From assembly GCA_030620065.1 (NCBI GenBank), contig JAUXFJ010000071.1:1-7490 (forward strand): a DNA stretch of 7,490 nt, written 5' to 3'. The notes under the pieces are model-generated. The model did not search any database and was not told where the DNA came from. It saw only the letters and a list, made by a program, of their open reading frames with translations. Positions within the stretch are counted from its first letter, which is position 1. Every line of letters starts with the position of its first letter. Source of the stretch: Anaerolineaceae bacterium. Lineage in GTDB: Bacteria; Chloroflexota; Anaerolineae; Anaerolineales; Anaerolineaceae. Both the position numbers and the translations under genes were made by a program. Positions 1 to 6,399 of the stretch are shown piece after piece.

Positions 1-2
1 AC

Positions 3-857
3 ACACGCAGTGAGATCAAGCGCTTTAAGGCAAAACACGCTGATATGAACATTCGAGTCATCGATAATCGGATTGGTAATATACCAGCCGCGTTAAATAC
101 TGCCATCAAAGCTGCCAAAGGTAATGTATTTATTCGCATGGACGCACATGCGATCCCTCAAGCAGATTATGTGGAGCGCTGCGTCAAAGCTTTGGAAGAA
201 GGTATTGGCGATAATGTCGGCGGGGTATGGGATATCCATCCCCGAAACGAGAAATGGATTGCCCGTTCCATCGCAGTTGCAGCAGCCCATCCCCTGGGCG
301 TTGGTGATGCCCAGTATCGTTTCACCAATAAGGCTGCTTATGTTGATACAGTGCCCTTTGGTGCATTTAAGCGTGAGTTAATCGATAAAATCGGTCCTTT
401 CGATGAAACTCTCCTCTCCAATGAAGATTATGAATTTAACACACGCATCCGCGAAAGCGGCGGGCGCATCTGGTTGGACCCGTCTATCCGCTCAATTTAT
501 TACGCACGTCCGAATCTGGATGAACTATCCAAGCAATATTGGCGTTACGGCTTCTGGAAGGCCCAAATGCTCAAACGCTATCCCAAGACACTGCGTTTGC
601 GCCAAGCTCTTCCACCCCTTTTTGTTCTAAGCTTGCTGGTCTTTGCCATTGCAGCCCTCTTATATCCGCTTGCGCAGTGGCTCATGGTCGGTGAAGTCCT
701 GCTGTATAGCCTGGTGCTGATGGGTGTTGGCATTCAAGTTGCAGTAAAGGAAAAACAGTTCAGCATGCTTTTTGGTGTACCATTAGCGATCGCAACCATG
801 CATTTGAACTGGGGCGCCGGTTTTATCAGGGGTATCTTTACTCGTAAATCTAAATAA
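3..857 (+). CDS. Family 2 glycosyltransferase, ExoA-like, N-terminus cut by window edge
   Basis: Predicted inner-membrane glycosyltransferase that adds a sugar from a nucleotide donor to a lipid-linked glycan. The frame is open from base 3 with no stop, so 284 residues are visible and the gene starts outside the window. The ATG at 45 is internal: the residues before it (TRSEIKRFKAKHAD) continue the usual region after the first GT-A strand, and roughly 50 N-terminal residues with the first donor-binding Asp are missing. Numbering from base 3, the metal-binding segment RMDAHA lies near residues 45-50, in place of a plain DxD. The acidic catalytic segment NEDYEF is near 140-145, and a QYWRYGFWK segment near 178-186. 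Three hydrophobic segments follow (about 205-224, 227-247, 255-276), then a basic tail. MDAH plus C-terminal membrane helices resembles the succinoglycan ExoA subgroup. Donor and acceptor cannot be told. The next gene starts 18 bases downstream. Confidence 0.88.
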   Translation, partial: TRSEIKRFKAKHADMNIRVIDNRIGNIPAALNTAIKAAKGNVFIRMDAHAIPQADYVERCVKALEEGIGDNVGGVWDIHPRNEKWIARSIAVAAAHPLGVGDAQYRFTNKAAYVDTVPFGAFKRELIDKIGPFDETLLSNEDYEFNTRIRESGGRIWLDPSIRSIYYARPNLDELSKQYWRYGFWKAQMLKRYPKTLRLRQALPPLFVLSLLVFAIAALLYPLAQWLMVGEVLLYSLVLMGVGIQVAVKEKQFSMLFGVPLAIATMHLNWGAGFIRGIFTRKSK

Positions 858-864
858 GCTTCTT

Positions 865-869
865 GGGAG
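865..869 (+). promoter_or_regulatory. Shine-Dalgarno site of the glycosylphosphotransferase gene
   Basis: GGGAG sits six bases before the ATG at 876, a normal spacing. It supports this start and shows that Shine-Dalgarno initiation is used in this genome, in contrast to the two FemAB-like genes further on. Confidence 0.7.
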
Positions 870-875
870 AGCACT

Positions 876-2294
876 ATGAGATCAAGTTCAAAACCACAAC
901 GATGGCATATCAAAGCCTCTGAGCGGCGGTTCCTTCTGATCATTGGAGATATTCTCGCTACCTGCACATCTCTACTCTTGGCGCTTTATCTATGGGCGGC
1001 TGGGGATGCTTGGATGGAGTTCTCCCTGGAATTTATCCGCACCAGACCACCGTTTTGGTTTTTCTTACTGCCCATCCTTTGGTTGATCTTGATGATTGAG
1101 CTCTATGACCTGCAGCGCGCCAATAACCTCATCGAGACGCTTAAAGGTATCAGTATAGCGACCCTGATCCTTGCTGTCATATACCTGCTTATCTACTTCA
1201 CATCCGAACCCAATTCTCTCCCCAGACTTGGTGTAGCATTTTTCATTATCATCAACACGCTGATGGCGTTTATTTGGCGCTTGCTCTACATCAAGATATT
1301 TACTGCACCACAGTTCCTACGGCGCGTGCTCATCATCGGCGCTGGAAAAGCCGGGCACACCCTGGTTAATATCATCGCCAGTCAATCACCAAAGCCATTT
1401 AACCTGATAGGCTTAATTGACGACGATCATCAAAAGATAGGCACCAAGATCGGAGATTATGAGATCTTGGCTGGCAGCGAGAAATTGCTTCAGATCATTC
1501 AGGAAAACGAAATATCAGACCTTATCCTGGCCATTACTGGAGACATGAAAAGCGTTATGTTCCAAGCAATCCTGACCGCACAGGAACTAGGTAGTAATAT
1601 GACCACAATGTCCAATGCTTATGAAGAGATTTTGGAGCGTGTCCCCATCTTCCTTTTAGAAGCAGATTGGGTCATCCGCTCCTTTGTTGAAAAAGTCCAC
1701 ACCGGATCTGTCTACCGTCTTTCAAAGCGCGGCTTGGATCTCATCGGAGCTTTGATTGGTGTTCTGATAATGGCGATCTTGCTGCCTTTCATCAGTATTG
1801 CCCTATTGATTGATTCTGGGCTGCCAATTTTCTATCGGCAAGAGCGCCTAGGACGCGGCGGTGAGCCATACACGATCTTTAAATTTCGAACGATGCGTCA
1901 AAACGCTGAAAAAGAAGGTGAAGTACGTTTGACCAGTTTGAATGATGTCCGAATAACACGTGTGGGCCGTTTCCTGCGCAGAACACATCTGGATGAATTA
2001 CCGCAATTTATCAATGTGCTGCAAGGTAATATGAGCTTGGTGGGTCCGCGTTCAGAACGCGGGGAATTAGTAACTTATTATCAGCAGGAGATTCCCTTCT
2101 ACCGAGCGCGTTTATTGGTTAAACCAGGCATAACCGGTTGGGCGCAGATTAATTTCGGTTACGCTGAAACTGTGGAAGACACTGGAATAAAACTTGAATA
2201 TGACCTTTACTACATTGAGCACCGCAACATTTTCGTGGATACTGTTATTATAGTGAGAACATTGGGCACAGTTCTCGGCTTCAAAGGACGCTAG
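876..2294 (+). CDS. Polyprenyl-phosphate glycosyl-1-phosphate transferase (exopolysaccharide initiating transferase)
   Basis: Predicted to move a sugar-1-phosphate from a UDP-sugar to undecaprenyl phosphate on the cytoplasmic face of the inner membrane, the first step of exopolysaccharide assembly. The 472 residues match the large WbaP/EpsE-type form. There are four hydrophobic segments (about 19-40, 58-76, 92-108, 117-138). A Rossmann-like CoA_binding_3 domain follows, with GAGKAG at 155-160. A further hydrophobic segment, probably the re-entrant helix (287-313), leads into the catalytic domain. This domain shows FKFRTM (335-340), the Asp-Glu pair D373-E374 in HLDELPQ, SLVGPRSE (387-394) and KPGITGWAQI (416-425). 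The INFGYAETVED stretch and the YDLYYIEHRN ending recall the subgroup found with XrtA/PEP-CTERM systems (TIGR03013), as judged from memory. All catalytic landmarks are present. The donor sugar is unknown; the dehydratase next door suggests a 6-deoxy amino sugar, but this is inference. Confidence 0.93.
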   Translation: MRSSSKPQRWHIKASERRFLLIIGDILATCTSLLLALYLWAAGDAWMEFSLEFIRTRPPFWFFLLPILWLILMIELYDLQRANNLIETLKGISIATLILAVIYLLIYFTSEPNSLPRLGVAFFIIINTLMAFIWRLLYIKIFTAPQFLRRVLIIGAGKAGHTLVNIIASQSPKPFNLIGLIDDDHQKIGTKIGDYEILAGSEKLLQIIQENEISDLILAITGDMKSVMFQAILTAQELGSNMTTMSNAYEEILERVPIFLLEADWVIRSFVEKVHTGSVYRLSKRGLDLIGALIGVLIMAILLPFISIALLIDSGLPIFYRQERLGRGGEPYTIFKFRTMRQNAEKEGEVRLTSLNDVRITRVGRFLRRTHLDELPQFINVLQGNMSLVGPRSERGELVTYYQQEIPFYRARLLVKPGITGWAQINFGYAETVEDTGIKLEYDLYYIEHRNIFVDTVIIVRTLGTVLGFKGR

Positions 2295-2304
2295 CTTTTC
2301 AATG

Positions 2305-2310
2305 AAGGGA
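2305..2310 (+). promoter_or_regulatory. Probable Shine-Dalgarno site of the dehydratase gene, long spacing
   Basis: AAGGGA lies 11 bases before the ATG at 2322. The spacing is at the long end of normal, so initiation may be moderate. No better start with a closer site was seen, and the protein begins with the basic residues and first membrane helix expected for its family. Confidence 0.5.
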
Positions 2311-2321
2311 TATAGATTAGC

Positions 2322-4217
2322 ATGATTATCTTCGGAAGAAAAATTCGCAATCGTTACCTCTTAATTGGCGATGTTTTCCTCACAATCGTTTCCGTTCTAG
2401 CAAGCTATGTGCTACGCCTTGAATTGGTGGTTCTTTTCCCAACTTATCTATCATCAGCATTTTGGATGCTCGGTATTGCAATTGCTGTCAAACCTTTGGT
2501 CTACTATTTTTTTGGTATCTACCGCCGTGTATGGCGCTACGCAAGCATACGCGAATTAGTTTTAATCGTCTCTGCCGTATCTACAGCCTCAATGATCGTT
2601 TCGACCCTCATGATCGGTTTATTTGCCCTGCAGGTCTTCGTTGGTTTTCCACGTTCAATATTGGCTATTGACTGGCTCATTTCACTATTTTTTGTTGGCG
2701 CTTTACGTTTTGCTTTCCGATTGATGGCAGAAAATAAATCGACAGCTGCCAATGGCGCAAAATGGAAAAACCGCCATAAATTGGTTTTGATCATCGGCGC
2801 CGGGGATGCTGGTGCCATGGTCGTGCGTGAGCTTCAGAAAAACCCTCAACTTAACATGAAGCCTGTTGGTTTCCTGGATGATGATGCTGAAAAACAAAAC
2901 AATAAGATCCATGGTGTGCCTGTGATTGCGCCTTTGGCGGAGTTGAACCACATACTAAGAACGCGTCATATAGACGAGGTGATCATTGCAATACCAAGTG
3001 CGCCGGGCAAGATCATTCGACTAGTCACTGAAACCTGCCATGAGAAACACGTACCCTTCCGCACTATGCCGGGTATATACGAACTTCTAGGCGGAAAAGT
3101 AAGCTTCAGCCGCTTACGTGAAGTTGATATTGACGACTTGCTGCGAAGAGAGCCTGCGCATATTAACAGCGACGCTATCAGCAGCAGCGTGGAGGGACGT
3201 ACGATCCTGGTCACAGGTGCTGGCGGCTCTATTGGTCGTGAGCTCTGCCGTCAAATTGCCCAGTATAATCCTCAGCAGCTGCTTCTGCTCGGTCACGGTG
3301 AAAACAGTATTTTTGAAGCCTTACTTGAATTAAAAGATACTTTCCCTGATTTATCGATGCCTCCAATCATCGCCGATGTACGCGATCTAAATCGTCTTCA
3401 AAACATTTTTCGCAAACAACATCCCTCAATCGTCTTTCACACTGCCGCTCACAAACATGTTCCGCTCATGGAATTAAATGCCGAAGAAGCGGTCACAAAT
3501 AATGTTCTAGGTACTCGTAATATTGTTCAGGTATGCGAAGACCTACAGGTTGAACGCTTAGTAATGATCTCCACCGATAAAGCCATCCACCCAGTCAACA
3601 TCATGGGTGCAACCAAGCGCCTCGCAGAGATGCTTGTTATTGATGCTGCTCATCGTACCGGCAGAGCTTTTAGCGTTGTACGCTTTGGCAATGTCCTTGG
3701 CAGCCGCGGCAGCGTTGTGCCCCGCTTTAAGAAACAGATTGCCAAAGGCGGTCCAATCACCATCACCCACCCCGACATGAAACGCTATTTTATGACTATC
3801 CCGGAAGCCGTCCACCTCGTCCTGCAAGCCTCCATCATGGGTACCGGCGGGGAAACCTTTGTGCTCAACATGGGAGAGCAGGTACGTATCCTTGACCTCG
3901 CGGAAGATCTCATCCGGCTATCCGGTTTAGAACCCGGCAAAGACATTGATATCACTTTCCTTGGTGTTCGCCCAGGCGAAAAATTAAGTGAAGAGCTCTG
4001 GGATGAGGGTTTCGCTTTCTCCCCAACCGATCACCCGGATGTGTACAAAGTTGATAGCGACGATAGTCTAAAAACTGAACAATTAAATAAAACGGTCGAT
4101 ATGCTGATACAGTTTTCCCGGCAAGGTAAAACTGAAAAGATCATTCAATTAATCGAAGAAAAAATTCCTGGTTCAGCCTTGCAAACAGAAACACCTGACC
4201 TCACGGCTATTACCTGA
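2322..4217 (+). CDS. Membrane-anchored UDP-N-acetylhexosamine 4,6-dehydratase (WbpM/PglF/CapD family)
   Basis: Predicted to convert UDP-GlcNAc (or a close relative) to its 4-keto-6-deoxy form with bound NAD(P), the entry step to bacillosamine, QuiNAc or FucNAc type sugars. At 631 residues it is the long, membrane-anchored form. Four hydrophobic segments come first (about 13-32, 46-65, 81-107, 112-132). A first Rossmann domain has GAGDAG at 159-164. The catalytic short-chain dehydrogenase domain starts with GAGGSIG at 299-305. The catalytic region holds T418-D419-K420 and then M428 and K432, so the usual YxxxK is MxxxK. Met here is characteristic of the large enzymes such as WbpM and PglF, while the small FlaA1 type keeps Tyr. 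RFGNVLGSRGSVVP (454-467) and GVRPGEKLSEELW (548-560) complete the family signature. The tail after about 615 is polar. The 4-aminotransferase or reductase that would use the product is not in the window. Exact substrate stereochemistry cannot be read. Confidence 0.93.
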   Translation: MIIFGRKIRNRYLLIGDVFLTIVSVLASYVLRLELVVLFPTYLSSAFWMLGIAIAVKPLVYYFFGIYRRVWRYASIRELVLIVSAVSTASMIVSTLMIGLFALQVFVGFPRSILAIDWLISLFFVGALRFAFRLMAENKSTAANGAKWKNRHKLVLIIGAGDAGAMVVRELQKNPQLNMKPVGFLDDDAEKQNNKIHGVPVIAPLAELNHILRTRHIDEVIIAIPSAPGKIIRLVTETCHEKHVPFRTMPGIYELLGGKVSFSRLREVDIDDLLRREPAHINSDAISSSVEGRTILVTGAGGSIGRELCRQIAQYNPQQLLLLGHGENSIFEALLELKDTFPDLSMPPIIADVRDLNRLQNIFRKQHPSIVFHTAAHKHVPLMELNAEEAVTNNVLGTRNIVQVCEDLQVERLVMISTDKAIHPVNIMGATKRLAEMLVIDAAHRTGRAFSVVRFGNVLGSRGSVVPRFKKQIAKGGPITITHPDMKRYFMTIPEAVHLVLQASIMGTGGETFVLNMGEQVRILDLAEDLIRLSGLEPGKDIDITFLGVRPGEKLSEELWDEGFAFSPTDHPDVYKVDSDDSLKTEQLNKTVDMLIQFSRQGKTEKIIQLIEEKIPGSALQTETPDLTAIT

Positions 4218-4231
4218 ACTCAAAACCCAAA

Positions 4232-4254
4232 ACTAACGGTAAAATAAATATAAC
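4232..4254 (+). promoter_or_regulatory. AT-rich leader of the first FemAB-like gene, without Shine-Dalgarno
   Basis: The 37-base spacer before the ATG at 4255 has no purine-rich Shine-Dalgarno at a useful distance. It has ACTAACGG (4232-4239) followed by an A/T run. A very similar arrangement precedes the second FemAB-like gene. TAAAAT at 4240-4245 looks like a -10 box but has no convincing -35 partner, so a promoter or leaderless start is only a possibility. Confidence 0.3.
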
Positions 4255-5256
4255 ATGGCAACTCTCATATCCACACACGCATGGGATCAGTTCATTAAGA
4301 CTGTCCCAAACGCACATATTCTGCAAACTTCAGCCTGGGGTAAATTCAAAAGCCAATTTGGCTGGTCCCCCAGTTACCTTATTGAGCAAGACTGCGGAAC
4401 TCAAGTGCTCTTTCGCACGCTTCCGCTAGGTTATTCAATTGCCTATATACCCAAGGGACCACTGGGCAAAAACTGGAATCAGCTCTGGCCAGGAATTGAC
4501 CAGCTCTGCAAACAAAAACATACGATCATGCTTATTGTCGAGCCTGATTACTGGGAGCCCTTACCTGAAACAGTCTTTAGCCAATGGCTGGAGGGGTTTT
4601 CCCCTAACCCACACACCATCCAGCCCAGACGCACAATCTTCGTTGATCTCTCCCCGGACGAAGAGACTATCCTGGCTGCCATGAAGCAGAAAACCCGCTA
4701 CAATATCCGTTTAGCAGAACGCAAAGACGTTATTGTATGTGAGACACAAGACCTGCAGAGCTTTTACGACATGATGTGCACCACGGGCCAACGGGATGGA
4801 TTTGCCCTTCATAATCTCACATATTATAAAAAGGCGTATGAGCACTTTGCCCCGTTGGGGCAGTGCACTCTGCTTCAGGCAGAATATCAGGGTACACCTC
4901 TGGCTGCCTTGATGGTCTTTGCCTATCAGGAACAGGCTTGGTACTTCTACGGTGCTTCAACAAATGCTGAACGCAACCGTATGCCGACCTACGCCTTACA
5001 ATGGCAAGCCATGCGTTGGGCAAAAGCAAAAGGATGCACGTCTTATGATCTCTGGGGAGTTCCAGATTTTGATCAAGAGACCCTGGAAGCAGATTTTTCC
5101 AGCCGATCGGATGGCCTCTGGGGTGTCTATCGTTTCAAACGCGGTTTTGGCGGGGTACTCAAACGCTCAGCACCAGCTTTTATCCATGTCTATCGTCCTC
5201 TACTCTACCGTGCTTACGCCTGGTTGACAAATCGTCAGAAACCATCACAGGCTTGA
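4255..5256 (+). CDS. FemAB-like aminoacyl/peptidyl transferase, first tandem copy
   Basis: A 333-residue protein of the FemA/FemB/FemX family (double GNAT fold). Members use aminoacyl-tRNA to add amino acids to the peptide stem of a peptidoglycan precursor in the cytoplasm; related proteins occur in polysaccharide loci with unknown acceptors. Seen here: an N-terminal AHILQTSAWGKFKSQFGW segment (20-37), YIPKGPLG (64-71), the family hallmark MKQKTRYNIRLAERK (143-157), RMPTYALQWQAMRWAK (242-257), SYDLWGVPDFD (263-273) and GVYRFKRGFGG (290-300). The F294-K295 pair in the last block corresponds, from memory, to the region of the catalytic Lys of Weissella FemX. No coiled-coil arm is seen, so size and shape are nearer FemX than FemA. 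Compared with the next gene it has about nine extra residues near 274-283 and lacks a roughly 15-residue stretch in the middle. There is no membrane segment or signal peptide. Acceptor and amino acid are unknown. Confidence 0.88.
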   Translation: MATLISTHAWDQFIKTVPNAHILQTSAWGKFKSQFGWSPSYLIEQDCGTQVLFRTLPLGYSIAYIPKGPLGKNWNQLWPGIDQLCKQKHTIMLIVEPDYWEPLPETVFSQWLEGFSPNPHTIQPRRTIFVDLSPDEETILAAMKQKTRYNIRLAERKDVIVCETQDLQSFYDMMCTTGQRDGFALHNLTYYKKAYEHFAPLGQCTLLQAEYQGTPLAALMVFAYQEQAWYFYGASTNAERNRMPTYALQWQAMRWAKAKGCTSYDLWGVPDFDQETLEADFSSRSDGLWGVYRFKRGFGGVLKRSAPAFIHVYRPLLYRAYAWLTNRQKPSQA

Positions 5257-5262
5257 ACTTTC

Positions 5263-5283
5263 ACTAATCGGACACAATAAACC
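5263..5283 (+). promoter_or_regulatory. Leader of the second FemAB-like gene, similar to that of the first
   Basis: The 27-base spacer before the ATG at 5284 again lacks a clear Shine-Dalgarno. ACTAATCGG (5263-5271) followed by ACACAATAAA mirrors ACTAACGG followed by TAAAATAAA before the upstream paralog. Both spacers also begin at a stop codon written TGAACT. This may be a remnant of the duplication or a conserved leader; chance is not excluded in such short AT-rich DNA. Confidence 0.3.
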
Positions 5284-6399
5284 ATGCAGCTTATTCAAAT
5301 AAAAGAATCCCAAGAGTGGAACCAACTCATCACTGCCCTGCCGGGGGCACACATCCTGCAGTCCTGGCAATGGGGGCAGGTTAAATCGCATTTTGGCTGG
5401 GAGCCCTTGCCGTTTGTCTGGCATGATAATGCAGGGAAGCTCGCTGCCGCTTCACTCATCCTGCGGCGTACGGTCACTGTAGGTGGTTTCACCCCGCGTT
5501 TGCATGTGCTTTATGCACCTAAAGGCCCGCTCCTCAATTGGTCTGACAAAGCTCTAACAATGCGCGTTCTTGATGATCTGCAAAATCTTGCCAAGCAGCA
5601 GTCTACTATATTCATCAAGATTGACCCTGATCTCTGTCTGGGCTGGGGCATCCCTGGCGAAGCGGATGCCCAACAGGACCAAAGCGGTCTATCCATCAGA
5701 AAGAACCTGCTGGAACGTAGTTGGACTTTCTCGGATGAACAGATACAGTTCCGCAACACAGTGTTGATTGATCTCACGCCTGATGAAGATCAAATTTTGG
5801 CACGCATGAAGCAAAAAACCCGCTATAATATCCGCCTGTCCGCACGACGTGGCGTTTCTGTCCGTTCAGGTAGATTATCAGATTTAGATATGCTTTACGA
5901 GATGTATGCCAAAACTGCGGTAAGAGATAACTTCGTAATCCGCTCGCCCGAATACTACCGCCTTGTTTGGGAAACCTTCATCAAGGCTGGATTTGCAGAA
6001 CCCTTGATTGCCGAATCAGAAGGGAAACCAATCGCAGCAGTGTTCATTTTCCGCTTTGCCGGTACATCCCGTTACCTTTACGGTATGTCCCTAGAAGAAC
6101 AGCGCGACAAGATGCCAAACTACCTCCTGCAGTGGGAAGCCATGCGCCGATCAAAAGCTGCAGGCTGTATGACATATGACATGTGGGGAGCTCCGGATGA
6201 ATTCGACGCAAGCGACTCGTTGTGGGGCGTTTACCGCTTCAAAAAAGGTTTTAATGGTCAGGTCTTGCGCACACTGGGTGCCTGGGACTACCCATCACGC
6301 CCTTTGTTATACCGTTTATATACTAACATCCTGCCGCGTGTGATGAATTTAATGCGCCGACGCGGCAAATCGGAAACCAAGAAGAGGATAATGACATGA
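5284..6399 (+). CDS. FemAB-like aminoacyl/peptidyl transferase, second tandem copy
   Basis: A 371-residue paralog of the preceding gene, with the same order of blocks: AHILQSWQWGQVKSHFGW (22-39), YAPKGPLLNW (77-86), MKQKTRYNIRLSARRG (175-190), KMPNYLLQWEAMRRSK (276-291), TYDMWGAPDEFD (297-308) and GVYRFKKGFNGQ (315-326), where F319-K320 matches F294-K295 of copy one. Over the 30 bases coding for MKQKTRYNIR, the two genes differ at only three third-codon positions. Elsewhere they have diverged strongly, so the duplication is old. This copy has an extra stretch around 118-133, a longer N-terminal beta region, and a longer basic tail (RRRGKSETKKR) that could touch membrane lipid or RNA. It probably adds an amino acid to a lipid-linked wall precursor or glycan; as with FemA/FemB pairs, the two copies may act one after the other. 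The stop overlaps the start of the next gene. Confidence 0.88.
   Translation: MQLIQIKESQEWNQLITALPGAHILQSWQWGQVKSHFGWEPLPFVWHDNAGKLAAASLILRRTVTVGGFTPRLHVLYAPKGPLLNWSDKALTMRVLDDLQNLAKQQSTIFIKIDPDLCLGWGIPGEADAQQDQSGLSIRKNLLERSWTFSDEQIQFRNTVLIDLTPDEDQILARMKQKTRYNIRLSARRGVSVRSGRLSDLDMLYEMYAKTAVRDNFVIRSPEYYRLVWETFIKAGFAEPLIAESEGKPIAAVFIFRFAGTSRYLYGMSLEEQRDKMPNYLLQWEAMRRSKAAGCMTYDMWGAPDEFDASDSLWGVYRFKKGFNGQVLRTLGAWDYPSRPLLYRLYTNILPRVMNLMRRRGKSETKKRIMT
6383..6387 (+). promoter_or_regulatory. Shine-Dalgarno site inside the end of the second FemAB-like gene
   Basis: AGAGG lies eight bases before the ATG at 6396, within codons of the second FemAB-like gene. With the ATGA stop/start overlap at 6396-6399 it supports this start and points to translational coupling of the two genes. 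Confidence 0.65.

Noticed and set aside
45..47. ATG at 45 as the start of the glycosyltransferase
   Set aside because: The frame is open to base 3 and encodes normal glycosyltransferase sequence before it. A start here would drop the first part of the GT-A donor-binding fold.
2507..2513. Run of seven T in the dehydratase gene as a slippage or phase-variation site
   Set aside because: It encodes Phe-Phe in a membrane segment, the frame is intact on both sides, and seven bases is short for phase variation.
2537..3827. Minus-strand open frames inside the dehydratase gene, including 3558-3827
   Set aside because: They lie opposite a well-conserved gene, have no recognisable domain, and look like antisense shadows of its codon pattern.
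4217..4254. Internal promoter with TAAAAT as -10 box before the first FemAB-like gene
   Set aside because: No -35-like hexamer is found at 16-18 bases upstream, and an A/T-rich spacer gives such hexamers by chance. Kept only as a low-confidence leader note.
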